This document shows, in pieces, positions 1-9,137 of a DNA stretch of 15,441 bases. The notes under the pieces were generated by a model. It saw only the letters and a list, made by a program, of their open reading frames with translations. It was not told where the DNA came from and did no database searches. The position numbers and the translations under genes are program-made. Numbering within the stretch: position 1 is the first letter of the stretch; each line of letters opens with the position of its first letter. The DNA comes from DATAYA01 sp036272815. GTDB taxonomy: Bacteria > Pseudomonadota > Alphaproteobacteria > Acetobacterales > Acetobacteraceae. Location: contig DATAYA010000021.1 in the NCBI GenBank assembly GCA_036272815.1, positions 1-15,441 on the forward strand, written 5' to 3'.

Positions 1-1
1 C

Positions 2-2797
<2,796 letters not shown>

Positions 2798-3329
2798 GAT
2801 GAAACGGCATTCCCCACCGACGAAAGCCGGTCTCCATCGAGATGCCGGCATTCCACTTAGACCATGGCCAGACGCGGGATTAGAGCACAACTGTTGTTAC
2901 GCGAGTTGTCCGTTCCATGCTACGAACGCATAGCTCGGGAGCACAACTCCAGTTACGGCAGTTATGGCACCTTCGCCATCTGTTGGTCGAATACAGCGCC
3001 TCCTACAATGGAACGCGCACGCATCTTGCGCTGCTTAAAGATTACTCCGCTCCACCGACCCGCGCAGACAGTTGGGCATATCGCATCATTTTCGTGGCTC
3101 GGCGGTCTCGATAGTCAATACGTCCGTATTGCATACTCGGCAGGGACAGGTGAAATTCAAACTCTTCCGCAAGAATGACAGCAGCAAGCTGTAGATGTGC
3201 GTCTACGGTTGGAAGCATGAAGTGCCTCAGGCAGAGAAGTCAGCGACAACTACTTCAACCTCAGACTTGGGAGTGTTCCTTTAAAGAGATGCAAGGTTCG
3301 AGCGACTGCGGATTATTGTGGTCGGGGTG
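2798..3329. other. Gene-poor, lower-GC spacer between gcvP and the SDR gene
   Basis: These 532 bases lack an intact gene. The middle (2941-3133) is the transposase remnant listed separately. The flanks at 2798-2940 and 3134-3329 are visibly richer in A and T than gcvP or the atp genes and show no protein similarity I can recognise. The short motif CGGCATTCC occurs twice, near 2806 and 2844. I see no tRNA, no riboswitch-like structure and no terminator with a T-run. The stretch is probably decayed mobile DNA. Confidence 0.6.
2941..3133 (+). pseudogene. Frameshifted 3' remnant of an integrase-core (DDE) transposase
   Basis: Frame 1 from 2941 reads LRHLLVEYSASYNGTRTHLALLKD. This matches the C-terminal part of the integrase-core transposases whose usual form is H-LRR-L--Y--YYN--RTHL-L-KDAP. 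Near 3050 the similarity moves to the next frame, which reads HRPAQTVGHIASF and then WLGGLDSQYVRI. That corresponds to the usual ending, R-PVQ---I---P-LGGLHHQYVR. The two parts join into one family ending only if a frameshift is assumed. The N-terminal two thirds with the catalytic DDE residues are absent, so the copy is dead. It cannot be assigned to a named IS from this fragment; IS3 or IS481-like groups are possible. Confidence 0.7.
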
Positions 3330-4067
3330 CTAAACCTGGCTCATTCCTCCGTCGATGACGAGGTCTGATCCCGTCATGAACGCCGATTGTTCCGAAGCCA
3401 GAAAGAGGGCTGCTGATGCGATCTCCTTTGACAGCCCCATGCGTCCCAAGGGAATCATCCCGACGACGTATTGCTTGATTTCATCCGAAACTCCCTCAAG
3501 TGTCCCGGTATCAAGAGTTGATCCTGGCGAAAGTGAGTTGACTCGGATCTTCCTGTCCTTGAGTTCATTGGCCCACGTACGGGCGAAGGAGCGAATGGCT
3601 GCCTTGGACGCACAGTAGGTGCTCGCACCTGGAATGCCCTTCATGTTGAATGCGGACGCGTTTAGGATGACGGAGCTGTCGTCGTTTAGCAGCGGAAGCA
3701 TCTTCTGCACCGTGAAGAATGTGCCTTTTACGTTCAGATCGAATGTAGAGTCGAAATGTTCTTCCGTTTCCATAACGAGAGGCGTCGTGACATCGCCGCC
3801 GCCGGCATTCGCGAACAGGACATCCAGCCTGTGCCCTCCGTCGCTAATCGTCTGCGCGACTCGGTCGAGATCGGTGATCTTCGAAGAGTCAGCTTTGATC
3901 GCGTGGGCTTTTGTACCGACGCCTTTCGCGGCCGCGTTCAAGCGACCCTCGTCACGTCCTGTGATGTAGACCACCGCGCCCTCTTCTGCAAAAGCTTGCG
4001 CCGCTGCAAGGCCGATTCCATAGCTGCCCCCGGTCACAAGAGCTACCTTTCCTTCTAACAATGCCAT
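3330..4067 (-). CDS. SDR family NAD(P)-dependent oxidoreductase
   Basis: This is a classical short-chain dehydrogenase of 245 residues, the normal length for the family, with a single Rossmann domain. Visible motifs are the cofactor loop TGGSYGIG (residues 12-19), NAG (87-89), Asn112 in LNVKGTFF, and the catalytic set Ser138, Tyr151 and Lys155 in YCASK. The C-terminal DGG motif is at 239-241. Arg38 just after strand 2 (ITGRD) suggests a preference for NADP(H). The substrate cannot be told from sequence. The ATG at 4067 has a very strong Shine-Dalgarno (AAGGAGG) only about 4 bases away. Codon use is plainly less GC-rich than in neighbouring core genes, and the gene sits between two transposase relics, so acquisition by transfer is likely. 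It appears intact. A promoter candidate lies upstream at 4125-4152. Confidence 0.9.
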   Translation of the reverse strand: MALLEGKVALVTGGSYGIGLAAAQAFAEEGAVVYITGRDEGRLNAAAKGVGTKAHAIKADSSKITDLDRVAQTISDGGHRLDVLFANAGGGDVTTPLVMETEEHFDSTFDLNVKGTFFTVQKMLPLLNDDSSVILNASAFNMKGIPGASTYCASKAAIRSFARTWANELKDRKIRVNSLSPGSTLDTGTLEGVSDEIKQYVVGMIPLGRMGLSKEIASAALFLASEQSAFMTGSDLVIDGGMSQV

Positions 4068-4124
4068 TTGTCCTCCTTAGCTGACATTCCCCGGATGGCG
4101 GCCTCTCCGCCCATTCCGAGGGAG

Positions 4125-4152
4125 ATAAGAGCCGGGAGGGTACGATTTTCAA
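4125..4152 (-). promoter_or_regulatory. Candidate sigma70-type promoter for the SDR gene
   Basis: Read on the minus strand, TTGAAA (4152-4147, 5 of 6 to TTGACA) is followed after 16 bases by TCTTAT (4130-4125, 4 of 6 to TATAAT). Transcription would start near 4118 and give a leader of about 50 bases before the SDR start codon. It lies between the transposase pseudogene and the SDR gene, possibly inside the IS end. That would parallel the outward promoter known from the IS1380-family element ISEcp1. It is a pattern match only. Confidence 0.35.
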
Positions 4153-4293
4153 CTGTGCAATCGGCCGAAGGGTTGCCCGAGCCCTCCGAACGCCTCGATC
4201 GGCGCCGCCTCGCCGTCCACACCGACTCGCTGGCTTTTTTCGGGGCGCACGTCTCCAGCCGCCAGCCGGATAGGCCGGGAAAGACGCCCATCC

Positions 4294-5619
4294 TCAGCAT
4301 CGGACAGGTGGCAACGGCCGGAGCGCCGCGATGGCGCCCAGGATGCTCTGAAACAGTCCACGCGGCACCATCACCGCGGCCATTTGGAAGACAACGGAAC
4401 GGCCGTGGCGGACGATCCTGGCGCCGATCTTCACCAGCCTGTCGCGCAGCGTGGTCATCGACCACTGCGCCACCTGCGGCGGAAGCGCCAGGGTGCGCAG
4501 GAAGTTGGCGAGGTTGTAGGCCAATGCATGCAATTGCAGCCGCACGGTGTTCGCCTTGAAGCTGTGGCAGGATAGCCGCGTCCAGGTGACGGCGTTGTTG
4601 CCTTCCTTGATGTGCTGCTCAGCGGTGCCGCGACGGTTGTAGAACATCACCACCCGCTCGGCCGGGCGGCTCATGTTGGTCACGATGAACCCAACACGCG
4701 GATAGAGTTCGCCAGGATGCCACTCCACCTTCGCCACGACCCGGCGCGCCTTGGTCCACGAACCAGCTTGGTGGCTGAAACTGGCATGGTAACGGCGCAC
4801 CTCGTGTGGCGGGCGGCCCACCGAACGCTTCAGCAGCCAGCCGATGCGTTCCTGTAGGACCGAGTTGGCCGGCAACAGGATCGTGTATTTTTAGCCCTCG
4901 GCCTCCAGCAATTCGTAGACCTCCGGGTTGGCGAAGGCGGCGTCACCTCGGAAGTAGCGGCGCTTCATCTTGTTCCGGTAACGTGCAATCACCGGTTCGA
5001 GCACGTCTTTCCAGCCATCGGCGCTATGCACGTTCCCCGGCCGCAGCGCACACCGTTCCAGATCGCCGAACTGGTTGAACACGAACAGCGGATGAAAGCA
5101 CATAAAGGCGAAGTGGCCGTTGTAGGCGGAGCCTTCCTGCGCACCGTGCATCTCGCTCACGCTGCTGTCCATGTCGAGCACGATGGCGGTCTGCGGCCGG
5201 CGAGCGTGCACCCGGTCGATCGAGGCGCCAGAGAGATCGGCCAGGGTTGTAAGGGTGGCCTCGCTGGTCAGCCATGCGGTCTCGAAGCGGCCCATCTGGC
5301 TGGGTGATGCCGCGGCACGATCGAGACCACCGCGATCCACGATGGCACGCATCGCCGGATCATGTGCCAGACGATCAGCATCGTTCACGTCCTCATAGCC
5401 GGCGAGGCGGCCAAACACGGATTGACGAAACAACCCTGTCAGCAAGCGCCCCGTATTCTTGCCTCGGCGACCGTCGGACAGAACCCCACCGGCCAGATCG
5501 ATCAGGCCAAGGGCGTCGTCGAGCTCGCGATACGCGAGCAGCCCGGCGTCGGAGGTGATGCGGCCGCCGTGGAATTCCAGCCTCAGGCGGCGGTCGATTG
5601 CTGGATGCGATTGCGCCAC
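4294..5619 (-). pseudogene. IS1380-family transposase, broken by one in-frame stop codon
   Basis: The DDE transposase of an IS1380-type element reads from a GTG at 5619 to the stop at 4294, 442 codons including the stop. The GTG has a good ribosome site (GGGGAGAGG) 5' of it. The first part carries RLRLEFHGGRITSDAGLLAY and the first catalytic Asp in IVLDMDSS. The second Asp is in YFRGDAAFANPE, and the Glu is in RRGTAEQHIKEGNNA in the second part. At codon 243 (bases 4893-4891) TAA replaces what is probably a TAC tyrosine codon in the stretch EAEG-stop-KYTI. The frame is the same on both sides, so this is one point change and not a frameshift. Two truncated products or occasional readthrough are possible, but a functional transposase is unlikely. 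An ATG further upstream at 5730 would run antisense through the VOC gene and is rejected. Confidence 0.9.
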
Positions 5620-5665
5620 GAGATGCCTCTCCCCACCTGACGCTCGATCGGGACAGGGGTGTGTG

Positions 5666-6124
5666 ATGCCTGAATCCGGAAAGGCGCGCGCCGTGGGCTT
5701 CAACCATGTGGCGCTGGAGGTCGGGGACATCGAGGAGGCGCTGGCGTTCTACGGGCGCTTCCTGGATTTCGAGTTGCGCGGCAAAAGTGCCACCATGGCT
5801 TTCATCGATCTGGGCGACCAGTTCATCGCCCTCCAGAAGGGGCGCCGGCAGCCGGCGGATGACGGCCGCCATTTCGGCCTCGTGGTCGACGACAAGGAAG
5901 CCGCCCGCAGCGCGCTGGAGGCCGCCGGCGTGACCCTGCTCGACGGCCCGTTCCTCGACTTCCGCGACCCGTGGGGCAACCGGATCGAGATTGTCGGCTA
6001 CGACAACATCCAGTTCACCAAGGCACCGAACGTCCTGCGCGGCATGGGCCTCACGCATCTGACCAAGAACGAGCGCGCCAGGAAGGAGCTGGCCGAAAAG
6101 GGGATGGCGTCCGGCCCGGCTTGA
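5666..6124 (+). CDS. VOC (glyoxalase/bleomycin resistance fold) family protein
   Basis: This is a single-domain vicinal oxygen chelate protein of 152 residues. The fold is visible as two beta-alpha-beta-beta modules: FNHVALEVGDIEEALAFYG at about 12-30 and HFGLVVDDKEAARSALEAAG at about 69-88. They are followed by FRDPWGNRIEIVGYDN near 99-114. Probable metal ligands are His14, His69 and Glu108, the usual positions in this superfamily; Gln57 may be the fourth. The substrate is unknown: glyoxalase, dioxygenase or fosfomycin-thiolase-like roles all use this fold. The ATG at 5666 has AGGGG about six bases upstream. The first codons coincide with the tentative right end of the IS, so the original promoter and perhaps the original N-terminus may have been displaced. 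It is convergent with atpF, with only 10 bases between the stops. Confidence 0.85.
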   Translation: MPESGKARAVGFNHVALEVGDIEEALAFYGRFLDFELRGKSATMAFIDLGDQFIALQKGRRQPADDGRHFGLVVDDKEAARSALEAAGVTLLDGPFLDFRDPWGNRIEIVGYDNIQFTKAPNVLRGMGLTHLTKNERARKELAEKGMASGPA

Positions 6125-6134
6125 TTGGTAGCGC

Positions 6135-6638
6135 CTACGCCGCCCGCCGCGCGGCAAGCGCATCGGTCAGGCCGCCGATTGCGTGGTCCACGAGCGCCGC
6201 GTCGTCGGCGGGCGAAAGCTCGGTGGCGATCACGCGCTCCGCGGCGCGGGTGGCGATGTCGGCGGCGGCGGTGCGGACCTCGGTGACGGCGGCCTTCTCG
6301 GCGGCGGCGATGCGGTCGAGCGCCATCTGCTCGCGGCGGCGTGCGGCGGCCTCGGCGTCGGCGCGGGCGGCTTCGGCGACGCGCGTGGCCTCGGACTGCG
6401 CGGAGACCAGCAGCGCGTCGGCGTCGCGGATCGCGGCGTCGCGGCGGGCGGCGGCGTCGCGCAGCATCGCCTCGGCCTCCTGGCGCAGGCGTGCGGCCTC
6501 TTCCAGTTCGCGGCGGACGGAGGCGGCGCGGGCGTCGAGCATGCCCGCGATCACCGACCAGAGCCGGCGGCCGAAGATGACGAAGAACAGGATGAAGGCG
6601 ACGGCGACCCAGAAGCGCGGCTCGGTGATCTCGGACAC
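6135..6638 (-). CDS. atpF: F0F1 ATP synthase subunit b
   Basis: This is one of the two stalk subunits linking Fo in the membrane to F1. The 167-residue protein has a single N-terminal membrane segment (about residues 8-24, FWVAVAFILFFVIFG). A long charged, alanine-rich coiled coil fills the rest, as expected for subunit b. The start is a GTG at 6638, supported by AGGAG seven bases upstream. It is the last gene of the minus-strand Fo operon and follows atpF', the paralogous b' subunit, as in alphaproteobacteria and cyanobacteria. There the two form a heterodimer. The F1 genes are not in this window, which fits the split atp loci of alphaproteobacteria. Confidence 0.93.
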   Translation of the reverse strand: MSEITEPRFWVAVAFILFFVIFGRRLWSVIAGMLDARAASVRRELEEAARLRQEAEAMLRDAAARRDAAIRDADALLVSAQSEATRVAEAARADAEAAARRREQMALDRIAAAEKAAVTEVRTAAADIATRAAERVIATELSPADDAALVDHAIGGLTDALAARRAA

Positions 6639-6695
6639 GGGATCGCTCCTCAGGCAGGCAGGGGGCAGGCCAGGACTCGGCCCCGCACCCCGTTC

Positions 6696-7373
6696 TTATG
6701 TAGGGATTGCAAAGGCTCCGCCTTTGCTGGGGTCCAGGGGCGACGCCCCTGGCCTTCCCGCATCGCCCATCGCCCCGCCGACCGCGGCCTCGACGGCGGC
6801 GGCGGCCGGGGCACGGCCGATCAGCCGGGTGACGATGGCGTTCGTCGTGTCGCGGGCGACGTCGCGCAGCGCGCCCATCGCGGCGGCGCGCGCCTGCCCG
6901 ATCCGCATCTCGGCCTCGGCGAGCTGGGCCTCGAGGCGCTCGCCCGCGACGCGCGCCTGTTCGGCGGCTTCCGCCTTGGCGCGGCCGACCGCCTCGGCGA
7001 TGCGTGCCTGGGCGGCGGCGTGCGCCTCGCGGGTGGCGCGGGTGATCTCGCGGACCGCGCCGTCGGCCTCGGTCTTGGCCTGATGCGCCGCCTCGAGGTC
7101 GGCCTTGATCGACGCGGCACGCTCCTCGACCACGCTTGCCACCCGTGGCAGCGCCCAGCGCTTCAGCAGGACGTAGAGCACGGCGAAGATGACGACGAGC
7201 CACACGACCTGGCTCAGGGTCAGCGGGTTGCTGAAATTGAGCTGCGGCATCCCGCCGCCGCCGGGCGGGGACGCGGCCTTGGTCGCCGGCACCGCGCCGG
7301 GGCCGGCCGCCAGCGCCAGCGAAGGCACCGTCGCGATCAGCAGGACCAGCAGCTTGCGCATCGCACGCGCCAC
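6696..7373 (-). CDS. atpF': F0F1 ATP synthase subunit b' (with REP-derived C-terminal tail)
   Basis: This is the second stalk subunit, b', of the Fo sector. Up to 225 residues: a short signal-like hydrophobic N-terminus (RKLLVLLIATVPSLALAAG), then FSNPLTLSQVVWLVVIFAVLYVLLKRWALPRV as the membrane anchor. A long Ala/Glu/Arg coiled coil follows. The start is either GTG 7373 or ATG 7361; neither has a strong ribosome site, and the GTG lies 11 bases past the atpE stop. The last 18 or so residues (from about RPGASPLDPSKGG to the stop) are encoded by a REP-like double palindrome (6709-6752) and do not look like b' sequence. The reading frame seems to have lost its original stop and run into the repeat. 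Confidence 0.9.
   Translation of the reverse strand: MARAMRKLLVLLIATVPSLALAAGPGAVPATKAASPPGGGGMPQLNFSNPLTLSQVVWLVVIFAVLYVLLKRWALPRVASVVEERAASIKADLEAAHQAKTEADGAVREITRATREAHAAAQARIAEAVGRAKAEAAEQARVAGERLEAQLAEAEMRIGQARAAAMGALRDVARDTTNAIVTRLIGRAPAAAAVEAAVGGAMGDAGRPGASPLDPSKGGAFAIPT
6709..6752. repeat. REP-like double palindrome inside the 3' end of atpF'
   Basis: Two perfect hairpins stand side by side. GCAAAGGC-TCC-GCCTTTGC is at 6709-6727 (8-bp stem, 3-base loop) and CCAGGGGC-GAC-GCCCCTGG is at 6734-6752 (8-bp stem, 3-base loop). Six bases separate them. Both are perfect inverted repeats by direct reading. Paired short palindromes of this kind are typical of repetitive extragenic palindromes, and I recall similar motifs in intergenic DNA of Acetobacteraceae (memory, not a search). 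Here the pair is translated as part of atpF'. It could still act at RNA level, for example to stabilise the 3' end of the upstream message. Confidence 0.75.
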
Positions 7374-7384
7374 GGGAGGCCCGA

Positions 7385-7609
7385 TCAGGTGAACAGGATC
7401 AGGAAGGCGATCAGCAGCGCGTAGAGGGCCACCGCCTCGGTCAGCGCGAAGCCCAGGATGGCGAGGCCGAAGACGCGCTCGCGGGCGGCGGGGTTGCGGG
7501 CGACGCTGTTGACCAGGGCGGCGAAGATCTGCCCGATACCGGCGCCGACGCCGGCCAGCGCTATCACGGCGAGACCCGCACCAATCTGCTTCGCGGAGGC
7601 GAGATCCAT
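7385..7609 (-). CDS. atpE: F0F1 ATP synthase subunit c
   Basis: This is the proton-carrying ring subunit of Fo. The protein has 74 residues, a typical length, and two membrane helices joined by the polar loop with the conserved R38-N39-P40. The first helix carries the glycine pattern AGVGAGIGQ (about 19-27) that packs the ring. The ion-binding carboxylate is Glu58 in the second helix (FALTEAVALYALL). There is no sodium-type Gln/Glu pair on helix 1, so protons are the likely ion. The ATG at 7609 follows AAAGGA by about nine bases. The reading frame stays open far upstream through atpB in another frame, which is a shadow. The gene lies between atpB and atpF'. Confidence 0.96.
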   Translation of the reverse strand: MDLASAKQIGAGLAVIALAGVGAGIGQIFAALVNSVARNPAARERVFGLAILGFALTEAVALYALLIAFLILFT

Positions 7610-7686
7610 CGAGGGTGGTCCTTTCTGTGCGTCGGATGCCCCGCCGGTTGCGGCCGGAGCGAAGCGGGAGGAAGGGTGGAGGCGTA

Positions 7687-8439
7687 TCAGTGCAGGTGGA
7701 TGGCGTCGTGCAGGTAGATGCAGGTCAGGATCGCGAACACGTAGGCCTGCAGCACCGCGACCAGGATCTCGAAGCCGATCAGGAGCACGTTGATGCCGAG
7801 GGCGGCCGCCGCCGGCAGCCAGCCGAGGATGCCCGCCGCGCCCAGCATCACCACGAAGGCGGCGAACACCTCGAGCAGCACGTGGCCGGCAACCATGTTG
7901 GCGAACAGTCGCACGGACAGCGAGATCAGCCGCGACAGGTAGGTCATGATCTCGATCGGCACCAGCAGCGGCGCCAGCGCCACCGGCGCGCCCTCGGGGA
8001 AGAAATAGCTGAAGAAGTGGAAGCCGTGGATCGCGATACCCACGACCGTGACCATCACCACGACGAACAGCGTCATGAAGCCGGTGACGGCGATGTGGCT
8101 GGTGAAGGTGAAGGCGTAGGGCCAGACGCCGATCAGGTTGCCGAGCAGGATGAAGGCGAAGAGGGCGAAGACGAACGGGAAGAACTTTCGTCCCTCCGGC
8201 CCCATCGTGTCGACGCACATGGCCAGGACGCCTTCGTAGGCCATCTCCGCCGCCGCCTGCGCCCGGCCCGGCACCCGCGCCCGCCCGCTCACCGCCCAGA
8301 CGAGTCCGAGCAGGATGACCGCGGCCGAGATCAGCATCATCAGGTTCGACTGCGTGAAATCGACGGATGCGCCGGCCGCGCCGAACACCGTGTGCAGCCG
8401 GAACTGGCTCAGCGCGTCGATCGTATGCGTTGCCGCCAC
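7687..8439 (-). CDS. atpB: F0F1 ATP synthase subunit a
   Basis: This is the membrane stator subunit that forms the two proton half-channels next to the c-ring. It has 250 residues, normal for alphaproteobacteria, with five or six hydrophobic segments. The essential arginine is Arg177 in LISLSVRLFANMVAGH, the family signature. GNLIGVWPYAFTFTSH at about 100-115 is also typical. The start is a GTG at 8439, the only reasonable start, preceded by a weak GGGG-rich ribosome site. This could keep its translation low relative to subunit c, whose stoichiometry is much higher. It is followed by atpE after 77 bases. Confidence 0.96.
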   Translation of the reverse strand: MAATHTIDALSQFRLHTVFGAAGASVDFTQSNLMMLISAAVILLGLVWAVSGRARVPGRAQAAAEMAYEGVLAMCVDTMGPEGRKFFPFVFALFAFILLGNLIGVWPYAFTFTSHIAVTGFMTLFVVVMVTVVGIAIHGFHFFSYFFPEGAPVALAPLLVPIEIMTYLSRLISLSVRLFANMVAGHVLLEVFAAFVVMLGAAGILGWLPAAAALGINVLLIGFEILVAVLQAYVFAILTCIYLHDAIHLH

Positions 8440-8487
8440 TCTACCCCGTCCCCCGAACCGCGGGCGCGGCCCATGCCGCCGCCCGCA

Positions 8488-8859
8488 TCAAGTCCCGAAC
8501 CGCCCGCCACCGCTTCCCCCGCCGCGGCTCCCTTGGCCGCGTGGCGCAAACAGCCGCCAGACGTTGAGAACGCCCGCCGCGCCCCCCAGCATCACGAACA
8601 CCGCCAGCAGGATCGGCCCGGTGCCGAGCCAGCGATCCAGCGCCCAGCCGATCGCCACCCCCAACGCCAGCGCCGAGACAAGCTCCACCCCCACGCGCAG
8701 GCCGATCGACCAGGCGGACCCGCTCAGCGGGTCGAACCGGTCCCCGGTGCCGGGTGGCGGGGCGTCCAGCCCCTGGCGGGCGCGGGCCGCGCGCAACCGG
8801 TTGTCGAACGATCCTCCGTCCTTGACGGACCCCTTGCCGTCGTCCTCGCTCTTGCTCAT
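8488..8859 (-). CDS. atpI: ATP synthase accessory protein AtpI
   Basis: AtpI is a small membrane protein encoded at the head of Fo operons and is reported to help assemble the c-ring and handle Mg2+. The 123-residue protein has a charged, disordered N-terminus with many Lys, Asp and Gly. Two hydrophobic segments follow, IGLRVGVELVSALALGVAIGWALD and GPILLAVFVMLGGAAGVLNVWRL, the usual AtpI layout. The ATG at 8859 has GGAG five bases upstream; a TTG at 8874 in the same frame is less likely. The C-terminal tail is glycine and arginine rich. A hairpin and a -35-like box lie just upstream. Confidence 0.88.
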   Translation of the reverse strand: MSKSEDDGKGSVKDGGSFDNRLRAARARQGLDAPPPGTGDRFDPLSGSAWSIGLRVGVELVSALALGVAIGWALDRWLGTGPILLAVFVMLGGAAGVLNVWRLFAPRGQGSRGGGSGGGRFGT

Positions 8860-8866
8860 GTCCGCT

Positions 8867-8887
8867 CCGGGCAAGGAGCCTTGCCGG
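8867..8887 (-). promoter_or_regulatory. Hairpin in the atp operon leader
   Basis: On the plus strand the stretch reads CCGGGCAAGG-AG-CCTTGCCGG, an inverted repeat with a 6-bp core (GCAAGG/CCTTGC) plus an outer CGG/CCG pairing. It ends 8 bases before the atpI ATG and overlaps the alternative TTG start. Folded in the mRNA, it would sit next to the ribosome site and could limit atpI translation. No T-run follows, so it is not a terminator. Confidence 0.4.
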
Positions 8888-8898
8888 AAGGCAGCGGC

Positions 8899-8927
8899 TT
8901 GCTACCGGCGCGCGCGAAATGTGTCAA
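8899..8927 (-). promoter_or_regulatory. atpI: Candidate promoter of the atp (Fo) operon
   Basis: Read on the minus strand, a perfect TTGACA (8927-8922) is followed after exactly 17 bases by TAGCAA (8904-8899; 3 of 6 to TATAAT). The start would fall near 8892, leaving a leader of about 33 bases that carries the hairpin at 8867-8887. The perfect -35 with a weak -10 is common in alphaproteobacterial housekeeping promoters. Confidence 0.5.
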
Positions 8928-8995
8928 GAACGCGAGATCGGTGTCCCGGCGGCGGTCTCCGGTGGGATAGCTGGCGGTTGCAGGGAACACGGTCA

Positions 8996-9023
8996 TTGCA
9001 TCTTCAGGAGAATAGTCTAGTAT
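8996..9023 (+). promoter_or_regulatory. Weak candidate promoter for the GGDEF-EAL / kinase operon
   Basis: TTGCAT (8996-9001) and TAGTAT (9018-9023) are separated by 16 bases, with the -10 matching 4 of 6. The area at 8996-9023 is the only locally AT-rich patch in the 278-base gap between the divergent atpI and the signalling operon. Similarity of the -35 is poor, so this is only a guess at the start region. Confidence 0.28.
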
Positions 9024-9137
9024 GCCTGAGGTCCGAAAGGGCGACGCTCGGCAGATCCCGTTGGCGTGACGCCACACCCAGGATGGGACGTGATCAGGCC
9101 TAAGCCGCGAAGGCGTTCGGCGCAGGTGGTGCATTCC

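Larger units (their letters stand above)
4091..5679 (-). mobile_element. IS1380-family insertion sequence, ends tentative
   Basis: The transposase fixes the presence and family of the element; the ends are uncertain. The right end may be at 5679, where reading inward on the minus strand gives CCGGATTCAGGCATC, similar to the CC--GATTC ends I recall for this family (for example ISEcp1). Reading inward from 4091 on the plus strand gives CCGGATGGCGGCCTC, 11 of 15 identical. No 4-base target duplication is visible (TTCC on the left, AAAG on the right). The left end may therefore be wrong, or the flanks may have been rearranged. Size with these ends would be 1589 bp, within the family range. Confidence 0.45.

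Noticed and set aside
5620..5730. Upstream extension of the IS1380 transposase to an ATG at 5730
   Set aside because: The extra residues lie antisense in the VOC gene and do not resemble the family, whereas GTG 5619 has a good ribosome site and a normal N-terminus.
6183..7424. Plus-strand open frame of 413 codons
   Set aside because: It is antisense to atpF and atpF', whose products are clearly recognisable. It has a glycine, alanine and arginine-rich composition typical of shadow frames.
7615..8970. Plus-strand open frame of 451 codons
   Set aside because: It is antisense to atpB and atpI and is low in hydrophobic content with a biased composition, so not a gene.
9022..9068. Possible 15-codon leader peptide starting at ATG 9022
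   Set aside because: It has a poorly spaced ribosome site, no attenuator structure and no codon pattern, so it is likely chance.
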